Notes: generated by a model not told the origin, from the letters alone. Numbered from the stretch's first letter, positions 14,819 to 21,431 are shown. The stretch: DNA of 64,000 bases from RGIG8748 sp045646525 (GCA_045646525.1 JAZRKX010000038.1:1-64000); one strand, 5' to 3'. Numbers and translations: made by a program.

Positions 14819-16489
14819 ATGGAAAAGATTTTACTGGTGGAGCCTAACTATAAAAATAAGTACCCTCCAATCGGATTAATGAAAATTTCACATTATTATA
14901 AAGCAAAAGGTGATTTTGTTCAATTTCATAAAGGCTTGTTGCCAACTTCGGAGGTATCCTTTTATGATAAAGTATTAATAACAACATTGTTCACCTTTGA
15001 TTTCGATATGTGTGTAAAAACAATTAAATATTATATTGCAATAGTTGGCGCCGAAAGAGTGTTTGTAGGTGGTATTGCTGCAACGATAATGCCAGAAAAA
15101 TTTATTAAAGAAATTCCTAATATAAATTTACTGAAAGGGCAGTTGACCTCATCTAGTGTTTTGGGATATGATGACGACATAAATATTGATATATTGCCTC
15201 TTGATTATGATATGCTATTAGACATTGAATATGATTATCCAGCTGCTGATAGTTATTTCATTTACACATCTAGAGGTTGCCCTAGAAAATGTACATTTTG
15301 CGCTGTTCAAAAACTCGAGCCTGAATTTTATGATTGCCAAAATGTAGAGGATCAAGTTTCCCGAGTAGATAACAAATATGGTATTAAGAGAAATCTTTTA
15401 ATAATGGATAATAACATTCTATATTCATCAAAATATGAAGAGACAATAAATGTTTTGGAAAAGATAGGCTTTGGAATATCCAATAATACCTGTAAGAAGA
15501 ATAATAATATTAGATTCTATTTGGAAAGTATAAGCAAGCGTATAGAAGTGGGTAAAAATTATGATTGTTTGCTGAATAGAATAAAAAAAGAATTTTTGGG
15601 GTTGAAGTTTAGAAGAATTAGTAATAATGATCAGGAAAAACTGAAAGTTCTTATAGAAAGTATTAACGAGGGAGACAATCGCTTTGTAGAGGAGTTGTTA
15701 AAAGAAAAAAAATATCTGGTCGATTTTTTTGATAGATATCATTATCACAAGATTAAACGGTTTGTCGATTTCAATCAAGGATTAGATGCTCGCTTGTTTT
15801 CAGAAGAAAAGGCAAAGATTATGGCTAAGATAGCAGTTAGGCCTTGTAGAATTGCATTTGATCATATTGAAACACAGGATACATATTTGCAAGCTTTAGA
15901 GAATGCGGCAAAGTATGGAATTAAGGAGTTTTCTAATTACTTGCTATATAATTTTAAGGACAAGCCAGAAGATTTATGGACAAGGCTTGCTATAAATATC
16001 GATTTTTGTGAAAAACATAATGACAAAAATGTATCTCTGTTCTCATTCCCTATGAAATACGCAGCAATAGATAAAACAGACAGAAACTATGTTGGAGAAA
16101 ATTGGTGCAGAAAATTTTTGAGATCAATTAATGTAATTTTAAATGTTACATCCGGTGTTGTTACAAGAGAAAAGGATTTTTTTGAAAGAGCTTACGGTAA
16201 AAACCCAGATGAATTTAGAACTATATTAACAATGCCAGATGACTTTATTAGATACAGGGATTTTTTCGAAAAAAATGGATTGACTAATAAATGGAAAGAA
16301 GAATATAACAAATTATCAAACGATAAAAAAGAACAACTTCTATATGTGCTGTCACAATATAAAACGGATATTGAAGCATTTGATAAATCTGACGATACTT
16401 CTTTAAAATATATAATGGAATTTTACTCTATAAAGAAAAAAGAGTACGAGAAAAATGAACTGTTTTATAAAAGAAAGTATTCATTATAA
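14819..16489 (+). CDS. Radical SAM protein with vestigial B12-binding-like N-terminus
   Basis: A 556-residue protein. Residues ~1-120 resemble the Rossmann domain that precedes many radical SAM cores (ILLVEPNYKNKYPPIGLMKI, then VFVGGIAATIM). No cobalamin-ligand motif DxHxxG is seen. The radical SAM motif is YTSRGCPRKCTFCAV, with the three [4Fe-4S] Cys at 154, 158 and 161. An unusual Lys/Asn-rich insert of ~110 residues (215-325) interrupts the barrel. It resumes with VDFNQGLDARLFSEEKAKIM and RIAFDHIETQDTYLQAL. A C-terminal helical region follows (NKLSNDKKEQLLYVLSQYK). The reaction is unknown. It starts 56 bp after the GHKL ATPase on the same strand with only a weak ribosome site (GGGTGA). Confidence 0.85.
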   Translation: MEKILLVEPNYKNKYPPIGLMKISHYYKAKGDFVQFHKGLLPTSEVSFYDKVLITTLFTFDFDMCVKTIKYYIAIVGAERVFVGGIAATIMPEKFIKEIPNINLLKGQLTSSSVLGYDDDINIDILPLDYDMLLDIEYDYPAADSYFIYTSRGCPRKCTFCAVQKLEPEFYDCQNVEDQVSRVDNKYGIKRNLLIMDNNILYSSKYEETINVLEKIGFGISNNTCKKNNNIRFYLESISKRIEVGKNYDCLLNRIKKEFLGLKFRRISNNDQEKLKVLIESINEGDNRFVEELLKEKKYLVDFFDRYHYHKIKRFVDFNQGLDARLFSEEKAKIMAKIAVRPCRIAFDHIETQDTYLQALENAAKYGIKEFSNYLLYNFKDKPEDLWTRLAINIDFCEKHNDKNVSLFSFPMKYAAIDKTDRNYVGENWCRKFLRSINVILNVTSGVVTREKDFFERAYGKNPDEFRTILTMPDDFIRYRDFFEKNGLTNKWKEEYNKLSNDKKEQLLYVLSQYKTDIEAFDKSDDTSLKYIMEFYSIKKKEYEKNELFYKRKYSL

Positions 16490-16498
16490 ATTCCTTCG

Positions 16499-16527
16499 TT
16501 GACTTCCGTCACTTTCTGTGGTACTGT
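16499..16527 (+). promoter_or_regulatory. Possible promoter of the DUF6809 gene pair
   Basis: TTGACT at 16499-16504 and TACTGT at 16522-16527, 17-bp spacer. The -10 is imperfect. It lies just downstream of the radical SAM stop and 27 bp before the next start, so it could separate this small-gene pair from the row upstream. Confidence 0.4.
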
Positions 16528-16553
16528 TTGTGTTACCAAAGGAGGTGACACGG

Positions 16554-16796
16554 ATGGTAAAGTACAAATTAGAAGACATCATGTGTGGCGAGAAGTACAA
16601 CATTGAGAGCGATGTATTTATGGAAGTATTCAGATTGGTAGAGCAAAAAGCAGATGCCAAAATGATACGAGAACAACTTAATACGATTTATGTCAAGCAC
16701 GCACTGCTGACAGCAAAGAAAATGATTGAAGAGGGCGACTCGATTTCGGATATACCGGAATTAGAGCCGCCCTTTCTATGTGAGGAGGGAAAATAA
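16554..16796 (+). CDS. Small hypothetical protein, mobile-element type
   Basis: An 80-residue acidic protein. ATG 16554 is fixed by a perfect AAAGGAGGTGA ribosome site 7 nt upstream; an earlier in-frame GTG is ignored. The product is helical (ESDVFMEVFRLVEQKADAKM, then HALLTAKKMIEEGDSISDIP) with no recognised domain. It overlaps the next gene by one base (TAATG), so the two are coupled. Such short pairs are common in integrated clostridial elements. Function unknown. Confidence 0.75.
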   Translation: MVKYKLEDIMCGEKYNIESDVFMEVFRLVEQKADAKMIREQLNTIYVKHALLTAKKMIEEGDSISDIPELEPPFLCEEGK

Positions 16797-17068
16797 TGCA
16801 AATACTTGAAGAATTCTGGTATGGGAACATACATCCAAATGAAAGGCATGGTGAGAGCAACATAGAAATGATTAAAATCAGCGACCTGATAAAAAGGCAC
16901 GAAGGAACATTGATAAAGTCACTAGACGAGAAAAACAAAGAGATATTCGAAAAATACAGAGACTGTTATGATGAACTGACGCAACTTAACGAATGCGAAG
17001 TCTTCAAGATAGGCTTTAAATTAGGTGTCAGGATGCTACTCGAATGCTACGATGACCTGGCAAAATAA
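16796..17068 (+). CDS. DUF6809-like small protein
   Basis: A 90-residue protein: start QILEEFWYGNIHPNE, end VFKIGFKLGVRMLLECYDD. This pattern (L.ELYYGNI.P.E at the front, FK.G..LG..ML.E at the back, charged helices between) is typical of a short family, which I know as DUF6809, that is abundant in Clostridia and their mobile elements. All-helical, no membrane segment. It is translationally coupled to the preceding gene and ends at a bidirectional terminator. Function unknown. Confidence 0.75.
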   Translation: MQILEEFWYGNIHPNERHGESNIEMIKISDLIKRHEGTLIKSLDEKNKEIFEKYRDCYDELTQLNECEVFKIGFKLGVRMLLECYDDLAK

Positions 17069-17071
17069 AAA

Positions 17072-17104
17072 TTGGTGCAACCGCCATACGAGCAGTTGCA
17101 CCAA
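17072..17104 (+). terminator. Bidirectional terminator between convergent genes
   Basis: TTGGTGCAAC at 17072-17081 and GTTGCACCAA at 17095-17104 form a perfect 10-bp stem with a 13-nt loop. It lies exactly between the rightward DUF6809 gene and the leftward RHH gene. A-rich sequence on the left serves as the U-tract for leftward transcripts; the right side has ATCTTTATTT. Confidence 0.75.
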
Positions 17105-17108
17105 ATCT

Positions 17109-17309
17109 TTATTTACGAGTCGGTTTAACATTGACATCGGGATTGATGTCGCCATCAATAGAGCCGTGTTCTTCTTCAAACTTTTTGATGTTCTCACGAA
17201 TCAGAACTAACACATGACTGTTTACGCTGCGACCTTCGTAGTCGGCAACATAACCGATTTTATTGAGCATTTCTTCCTCAATTCTTATGGACACACTTTT
17301 AATAGCCAT
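17109..17309 (-). CDS. Arc-type ribbon-helix-helix DNA-binding protein
   Basis: A 66-residue leftward gene. The N-terminal 45 residues are an Arc/MetJ-type RHH domain: strand KSVSIRIEEE, helix MLNKIGYVADYEG, turn RSVNSHV, helix LVLIRENIKKFEEEHG. The tail is acidic then basic. RHH proteins bind short palindromes as dimers and usually repress their own gene. It is divergent from a SLOG gene, and the shared 110-bp gap holds two palindromes (17323-17345 and 17378-17394) overlapping its promoter and the SLOG leader, so autoregulation with control of the SLOG gene is likely (inference). GAGGTGATTTT precedes ATG. Confidence 0.85.
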   Translation of the reverse strand: MAIKSVSIRIEEEMLNKIGYVADYEGRSVNSHVLVLIRENIKKFEEEHGSIDGDINPDVNVKPTRK

Positions 17310-17322
17310 AAAATCACCTCAT

Positions 17323-17345
17323 AATAAATATATTATGTATTTATT
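17323..17345. repeat. Palindrome AATAAATA-N7-TATTTATT (operator candidate)
   Basis: An 8-bp perfect inverted repeat, 17323-17330 and 17338-17345, 13 bp upstream of the RHH start and touching its -10 element. It could be the RHH protein's operator; its AT-richness makes chance occurrence quite possible. Confidence 0.4.
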
Positions 17346-17373
17346 TTATAGCCTTTATGTGCTATAATGTTAA
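17345..17373 (-). promoter_or_regulatory. Promoter of the RHH gene
   Basis: Read leftward: TTAACA (17373-17368), 17-bp spacer, TATAAA (17350-17345). It overlaps a rightward TATAAT at 17363-17368 that probably serves the SLOG gene, so the two promoters cover the same DNA and could exclude each other. Confidence 0.6.
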
Positions 17374-17377
17374 GAAT

Positions 17378-17394
17378 AGATATATAGTATATCT
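17378..17394. repeat. Palindrome AGATATA-TAG-TATATCT (operator candidate)
   Basis: A 7-bp perfect inverted repeat with a 3-bp centre, located between the rightward -10 box (17363-17368) and the SLOG start codon. Right position for a repressor site on the SLOG transcript start. Confidence 0.45.
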
Positions 17395-17419
17395 AAAATA
17401 ATTTTATGAGGTAATTATT

Positions 17420-17911
17420 ATGAGTAAAGAATTAAGGTTACACAGATGTTGTTTTACAGGGCATCGACCTGACAAAATGGAGCTTGGAGAAAGAGAAATT
17501 AAGCCATTACTGGAAAAAGCAATAGATGATGCTATTGCAGATGGTTATGTAACCTTTATAACAGGTATGGCAATGGGAACTGATATATGGGCAGCTGAGA
17601 TTGCTTTGGAGAGAAAGAAAACGAACAAGGACTTACATCTGATATGTGCGTTACCTCACCCGAATTTTGAGAGCAAGCGGAGTATGACAGAAAAGATGAG
17701 GTTTAACAAGATAATCAAAAATGCTGACCTTGTAAAAGAAATCAATGACCATTATTTTACTGGATGCTATCAGGTGAGAAATGAATGGATGGTTGACAGG
17801 TCAAATCTTGTAATTGCTGTGTTCAATGGTCAAAGGAGTGGGACGAAAAATACGGTTGATTATGCAAAAAGAAAAGGCATTCATGTTATGAATGTCCTCG
17901 ATAGCATTTAA
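17420..17911 (+). CDS. SLOG-family nucleotide-binding protein (DprA/YspA-like fold)
   Basis: A 163-residue Rossmann-type protein. HRCCFTGHRPDKMELGE is the phosphate-binding first strand/loop. TFITGMAMGTDIWAAEIAL is the central GxxxGxD-type motif of SLOG proteins. ICALPHPNFE, DHYFTGCYQVRNEWMVDRS and VIAVFNGQRSGTKNTVDYA complete the family pattern. SLOG domains bind nucleotides or nucleotide-like ligands; some act in stress or phage-response pathways, and others (DUF1273 type) are of unknown role. It is transcribed divergently from an RHH repressor and is probably controlled by it (inference). Common as cargo in clostridial mobile elements. Confidence 0.88.
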   Translation: MSKELRLHRCCFTGHRPDKMELGEREIKPLLEKAIDDAIADGYVTFITGMAMGTDIWAAEIALERKKTNKDLHLICALPHPNFESKRSMTEKMRFNKIIKNADLVKEINDHYFTGCYQVRNEWMVDRSNLVIAVFNGQRSGTKNTVDYAKRKGIHVMNVLDSI

Positions 17912-17935
17912 AATCGATTTTGAGGCCGAGTTGCA

Positions 17936-18034
17936 ACGGCTGTTAAAGGGGTGTAAGACCAAACTCTCTCGGGAAGGGTAGTTACACCACCCGAGGCATT
18001 AAATCGCAAATAAGACGGCCGTTAAAGGGCGTGT
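17936..18034. repeat. Two imperfect 19-20-bp direct repeats in a gene-free stretch
   Basis: ACGGCTGTTAAAGGGGTGT at 17936-17954 and ACGGCCGTTAAAGGGCGTGT at 18015-18034 differ at three positions and begin 79 bp apart. Each is followed downstream by a GTTACACC/CC element (about 17982-17991 and 18079-18088) that can pair with GGGTGTAA-type sequence in the repeat, so the unit looks like a duplicated hairpin. The stretch 17912-18106 has no other feature. Confidence 0.45.
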
Positions 18035-18106
18035 GAGCAAAATAAAAGCGGATGCAACCTTAAGCTCTTTATTGAGCAGGTTACACCCGTTAAATTATGA
18101 TTGTTT

Positions 18107-18292
18107 TTACGGATAATATGGATTGGGTTTGAAGAGCAGTATTATTAAATCTACTATGACGCCAACACCGAATAATCCGCCGGTACATAGATATACGATA
18201 CCTAATAAAATTCTTTCTTCATAGAATTTATGAATTCCCAAGTAACCTAAGAATAGGCATAGGAAGAATGATATCCATTTTGATTTTGGCAT
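18107..18292 (-). CDS. TM2-domain membrane protein
   Basis: A 61-residue leftward protein that is a single TM2 domain. WISFFLCLFLGYLGIHKFYE is helix 1 with the typical G.LG.H.FY.. turn, RILLGIVYLCTGGLFGVGVI leads into helix 2, and IVDLIILLFKPNPYY closes. The family is found in many bacteria; its role is not established. It is the last gene of the leftward group TM2 / YkvA / DUF4230 / DUF4230 and lies 13 bp after the YkvA-like gene. Confidence 0.85.
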   Translation of the reverse strand: MPKSKWISFFLCLFLGYLGIHKFYEERILLGIVYLCTGGLFGVGVIVDLIILLFKPNPYYP

Positions 18293-18305
18293 ATAACCAC
18301 CTCAG

Positions 18306-18818
18306 TTATTTATTTTTTAATGAATCTATAAATGCCGATAGTTTGTTTACGATTTTATCTTTGCTTAAAAATTCTGATGCAATTTCGGAAAGGTCATTAA
18401 TTACTTTGATTATATTTTCTTCTCCAAGCCAATGTTCGCAAATTATTTCATTATCTACACTATTTATCAAGTCTGAAAGTGTCTTAATTATTAACAAAGC
18501 ATCGTCTGTAAAACCACCGGGAATTAAATCGGGGATAATATCTATTGGTGATATACAATAAACGATAGCACATCCTAAATACAATTTATTCTTTGTTGGA
18601 ACTCGATTATCTCCAAACAACTTGCAAGTTAAATGAAAGAAATCAGGAAACATCATTATGTAGTTTATATGTTTAGCTTTTGGGTGCTCGTTAATGTAAT
18701 CATCTACTCTTTTTCTTAGCTTTTCATAAAAATCTTTTTGTTTTCTTTCGTCAGAGGCTTTTTTTATAATACTTTCTCTGTCTTTATCTGAAAACTCATT
18801 AAAATTAAAGTTTTCCAT
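18306..18818 (-). CDS. YkvA-family (DUF1232) protein
   Basis: A 170-residue leftward protein. The DUF1232 core is NKLYLGCAIVYCISPIDIIP followed by DLIPGGFTDDALLI (about residues 80-113): a short hydrophobic helix, the SPiDliPD signature, then a second helix. The flanking regions are charged and helical. The family is usually small and membrane-associated; its role is unknown, although some members sit in stress or defence loci. A clear ribosome site, AAAAGGAGTGG, precedes the ATG. It follows the DUF4230 lipoprotein gene by 22 bp, so it is probably in the same transcript. Confidence 0.88.
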   Translation of the reverse strand: MENFNFNEFSDKDRESIIKKASDERKQKDFYEKLRKRVDDYINEHPKAKHINYIMMFPDFFHLTCKLFGDNRVPTKNKLYLGCAIVYCISPIDIIPDLIPGGFTDDALLIIKTLSDLINSVDNEIICEHWLGEENIIKVINDLSEIASEFLSKDKIVNKLSAFIDSLKNK

Positions 18819-18840
18819 TTAATTCCACTCCTTTTAGTGA

Positions 18841-19473
18841 TTAATCTTTTTGTTTATTTTCTGTGTTTTCATCGATATTTGTTTCGGTTGAACTATCTTC
18901 ATAACGCCATTTGATTTGGTAATCTATGTCGGATATTTCGCCCATCTTCTTGATATAATTTTCTATTAGCTCTTGTGCTCGATCTTGTGCATTGAGTAAT
19001 AACGATTTATTATTTTTTACACTTTCGGACATTTCTATTTGAGCAGAGTTTATTGCTGAAGTTTGGTCATCGGCAGTAATTTTGTTTTTTACTAGGCCAT
19101 CTGCTGATTTGATATATGATTCCTTGTTCAAATCATTTTCGTATATATCTATATCTAACAATTCTGCATTAGGTAAAGAAACTGTCACATTATTTCCGTT
19201 GATTTCCATATTCACTTTTGACATATCTATACCTATTTTTGCTATTCCTGTATATTCAATCCAAAATTCTCTTTCTTTTTTTAACCAAGAATCTGCAGGT
19301 TTCTTTGATTTGGCAACATTATGGTAGTAACACTCTAATGTTGCTAAATTACAGATAGAACGAATTTGGGTAATATCCGGTTCTTTCACGATTGTATTGT
19401 TGTTTTGTTTGCATCCTGCTAAAAGAAAGCAACAGACTAGCGTGGTTAAAATAAGTATTCTTAATTTCCTCAT
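18841..19473 (-). CDS. DUF4230 lipoprotein
   Basis: A 210-residue leftward protein. It starts MRKLRILILTTLVCCFLLAG followed by the lipobox Cys (LLAGC), a typical lipoprotein signal, so it should be anchored on the outer face of the membrane. The body is DUF4230-like: QIRSICNLATLECYYHNVAK, then ALPNAELLDIDI-type strands (here SLPNAELLDIDIYE), then the C-terminal helix ELIENYIKKMG. ATG 19473 is chosen because GGAGGG lies 10 nt upstream and it begins a proper signal peptide; in-frame TTG 19494 and ATG 19491 are alternatives. It is paralogous to its upstream neighbour. Function unknown. Confidence 0.85.
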   Translation of the reverse strand: MRKLRILILTTLVCCFLLAGCKQNNNTIVKEPDITQIRSICNLATLECYYHNVAKSKKPADSWLKKEREFWIEYTGIAKIGIDMSKVNMEINGNNVTVSLPNAELLDIDIYENDLNKESYIKSADGLVKNKITADDQTSAINSAQIEMSESVKNNKSLLLNAQDRAQELIENYIKKMGEISDIDYQIKWRYEDSSTETNIDENTENKQKD

Positions 19474-19490
19474 GATACCATTTCCCTCCA

Positions 19491-20165
19491 TCAATTAATC
19501 TCTACGGTATAAGTGCTGTCAATGGCATCAATCCAAGGTTTGAATAGCGCTTCTACCGAAGATATGGCATTTTCCCTTGCAGTGTCATGCAGTACATTTT
19601 CCTTTTCGATTCTTTCTTTTAAATCGTCTTTGCAAAGTTTATATGCTTCTTGCGAAATGTCTTCTGTTTCATATCTATTTTTTGTGAATATGTATTCCAT
19701 AGTACCCATATCTACTTTAGTGCTATGAATTTCTACGGCAGGAATAGTTATTATAACTTTCTTTTCATCTTTGAGGACATCTATTCCGATTTCATTGAAG
19801 TCAATTCCGGCAGTTACAGTGCCCTCGTACGCAACATAATACATTGCATCATTATCTTCGTCATATTTTGTTGCAGTCGCATTATAAGTGTAATCAACTG
19901 TGGAAAGTTCGTTTATTTCGATAACTTTTTGTAAAGATGACTTTGAAATTGTTGTTAGTTGACCGCCTTTGTTTTGAGTGATTGCCAATAAAATTGCAAC
20001 AACAATTATTAATACTAATGATAAAATGACTATTATTTTTGTTTGTAGTTGCAATTTTGGGAATTTAATTTTAAATTTCTTCTTAGTTTTTTCAGCAGTA
20101 ATATTTTCTGCATTAGGAATTGCCTGCTCTTGTTCTGAAATGATTATTTTTTCTTTGGTTTCCAT
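19491..20165 (-). CDS. DUF4230 membrane-anchored protein
   Basis: A 224-residue leftward protein. Start ATG 20165 has GGAGGG 7 nt upstream; a longer frame reaches 20222 but lacks a good site. An N-terminal cytoplasmic tail of ~45 residues rich in Lys is followed by one transmembrane helix (IIVILSLVLIIVVAILLAI, ~50-68). The DUF4230 domain follows: KVIEINELSTVDYTYNATAT, then VAYEGTVTAGIDFNEIGIDV, VIITIPAVEIHSTKVD, and a helical C-terminus. It shares domain order with the lipoprotein downstream, so the pair probably arose by duplication, one copy TM-anchored and one lipid-anchored. First gene of the leftward operon; promoter at 20234-20262. Confidence 0.85.
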   Translation of the reverse strand: METKEKIIISEQEQAIPNAENITAEKTKKKFKIKFPKLQLQTKIIVILSLVLIIVVAILLAITQNKGGQLTTISKSSLQKVIEINELSTVDYTYNATATKYDEDNDAMYYVAYEGTVTAGIDFNEIGIDVLKDEKKVIITIPAVEIHSTKVDMGTMEYIFTKNRYETEDISQEAYKLCKDDLKERIEKENVLHDTARENAISSVEALFKPWIDAIDSTYTVEIN

Positions 20166-20233
20166 AAAACACCCTCCACATATATTTTCAAAACAGTGTT
20201 TGTAAATTTCGCGAATATCCATTTATTTACTTT

Positions 20234-20262
20234 ATTATATCACTAGAAGCGTAAAAGGACAA
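20234..20262 (-). promoter_or_regulatory. Promoter of the DUF4230/YkvA/TM2 operon
   Basis: Read leftward: TTGTCC (20262-20257), 17-bp spacer, TATAAT (20239-20234), about 70 bp upstream of the first gene of the leftward group. Confidence 0.65.
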
Positions 20263-20294
20263 TAATTTTGTCGAAATTTGTTGTTTGTGCATAG

Positions 20295-20330
20295 AAAAAG
20301 CGTGATGACATTAAAATCATCACGCTTTTT
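20295..20330 (-). terminator. Strong terminator of tRNA-Ser
   Basis: AAAAAGCGTGATGA and TCATCACGCTTTTT form a perfect 14-bp stem around an 8-nt loop, immediately 3' of the leftward tRNA-Ser. Symmetrical A/T runs make it active in both directions. Confidence 0.85.
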
Positions 20331-20422
20331 GGCGGAGATGCAGAGATTTGAACTCTGGCGCCGGTTTGAGCCGACCTACTGCATTTCGAGTGCAGACCCT
20401 TCAACCACTTGGGTACATCTCC
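20330..20422 (-). tRNA. tRNA-Ser (anticodon CGA)
   Basis: An intact leftward class II tRNA of 93 nt including encoded CCA. The acceptor stem GGAGATG pairs with CATCTCC, the anticodon stem CTGCA/TGCAG encloses CTCGAAA (anticodon CGA), a long variable arm follows and the T arm contains GTTCAAATC. It reads the UCG codon. It lies just inside a truncated copy of another tRNA-Ser with the same anticodon loop (20604-20645). Confidence 0.95.
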
Positions 20423-20603
20423 AGATATGTTTGAACTCCGATTTGACGGAGAAAAAACTGAGCAAATTATAAATTTTTGTTAGAAAAATGTTAGAAATGG
20501 CTAGAAAAACCGCTAGATAAGGGTGTAAAAACAAGGTTTGAACCTCGCTTAAACCCGCGTGGTTAAGCCATTTGCAGGGGTACAGTTACAGTGTAACCGA
20601 GGG
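20423..20603. other. Gene-free stretch at the probable island edge, with phased TAGAA/T repeats
   Basis: There is no convincing ORF between tRNA-Ser and the truncated tRNA. TAGAA occurs at 20481, 20492 and 20502 and TAGAT at 20514, each preceded by T or C: spacings 11, 10 and 12 bp put them on one face of the helix. Arrays like this are typical of integrase arm-type or other protein sites in attachment regions. GGTTTGAACCTCG at ~20535 resembles a T-arm but has no matching acceptor stem. The whole stretch looks like attachment-site DNA (inference). Confidence 0.5.
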
Positions 20604-20645
20604 GATTTCGAGTCGTTCTCGTTATGACCACTTCGATACTTCTCC
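20604..20645 (-). pseudogene. Truncated tRNA-Ser, 5' half only (probable att site / island edge)
   Basis: Read leftward from 20645, the sequence gives the first 42 nt of a tRNA-Ser: acceptor GGAGAAG, a D arm with TCG/CGA stem, and the anticodon side AACGA-CTCGAAA (anticodon CGA). It then departs after TC: the expected pairing half TCGTT is replaced by TCCCC, and no 3' acceptor CTTCTCC follows. The break right behind the anticodon loop is where tyrosine-integrase elements often recombine. The 3' half was not found elsewhere in the window and may lie beyond the left edge. Confidence 0.7.
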
Positions 20646-20738
20646 AAATATAAGAGAGCGCAACCCAAAAGTTAAGCTCAACAAATGTTATTATACACCA
20701 AATAAGATACTTTGTAAATACCAAATTTAAAAAACTTT

Positions 20739-21398
20739 CTAAGATATATCAAACAGATTCCATGGAAATTGCATGGCATCGGGCAGGGAGGAGTATTGCC
20801 TTTTTGTGTTGTCAAAAGGAGAGTCAAAAGAAATCTTGTGCGACCAAAGTGCCACAGGGCAATTATCTTTGCCGCTTCCGTAGCGTCTGTCGCCTACAAG
20901 TGGCATCTTTCTGTGGGAAAACTGGACTCGTATTTGATGTGTTCTTCCTGTGTGCAGGAGGATTTTTACAAGGCTCATTTGCTTGCACTCATAACACACG
21001 GTATCTATAAGTTCATATTCCAAAGAGGCTTCCTTTACACCTTTGCGGAGCCTTTTTACAACGTAGCTTTTGTTTTTGGAAGAATCTTTAAAAAGCAAAT
21101 CTTCTAAAACACCTTTTTCAGCTTCGGGTTTTCCGTGGATTATTGCAAGATATGTTTTTTGCATGTTGCCCTCGGACACAATTTTAGAAAGAGAGGCGGC
21201 ACTCTGTTTTGTAAGAGCATATACCATGGTACCGCCGACCGCGTTATCAAGCCTATGAATAGGGTAGATGCTGTCCAAAGAAACATTTATCTCTTGTGAT
21301 ATAATTGTGGGCATATCGCACTTACCGTTGGTTTTTTGAGAAGACACACCAACGGGCTTTTTGCATATTATGTAATTTTGTTCGTTGTGTATTATCAT
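20739..21398 (-). CDS. RluA-family pseudouridine synthase
   Basis: A 219-residue leftward protein that converts uridine to pseudouridine in RNA. The catalytic block is IYPIHRLDNAVGGTMVYALT with Asp51 in HRLD. QKTYLAIIHG and LLHTGRTHQIRVQFSHRKMP (the RTHQIR motif) followed by LVGDRRYG complete the RluA/RsuA-like signature. The N-terminal S4 domain of larger RluD proteins is absent, so this is the short form; the exact rRNA or tRNA target cannot be read from sequence. It is the first core gene right of the island edge, transcribed towards it, with a clear promoter at 21432-21460 divergent from pgsA. Confidence 0.9.
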   Translation of the reverse strand: MIIHNEQNYIICKKPVGVSSQKTNGKCDMPTIISQEINVSLDSIYPIHRLDNAVGGTMVYALTKQSAASLSKIVSEGNMQKTYLAIIHGKPEAEKGVLEDLLFKDSSKNKSYVVKRLRKGVKEASLEYELIDTVCYECKQMSLVKILLHTGRTHQIRVQFSHRKMPLVGDRRYGSGKDNCPVALWSHKISFDSPFDNTKRQYSSLPDAMQFPWNLFDIS

Positions 21399-21431
21399 AT
21401 TTTCACCTGAACATTCTTGCTTGTTTGTAAT

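Noticed and set aside
14819..16489. Cobalamin-dependent radical SAM methyltransferase
   Set aside because: The N-terminal domain looks Rossmann-like, but the B12 motif DxHxxG...SxL...GG is not visible.
20521..20645. A complete tRNA-Ser (or tRNA-Sec, or intron-bearing tRNA)
   Set aside because: The 5' half is good, but the anticodon stem cannot pair, the total would be ~125 nt, and the putative 3' acceptor TTTTTAC does not match GGAGAAG properly. I see no group I intron core that would explain the extra length.
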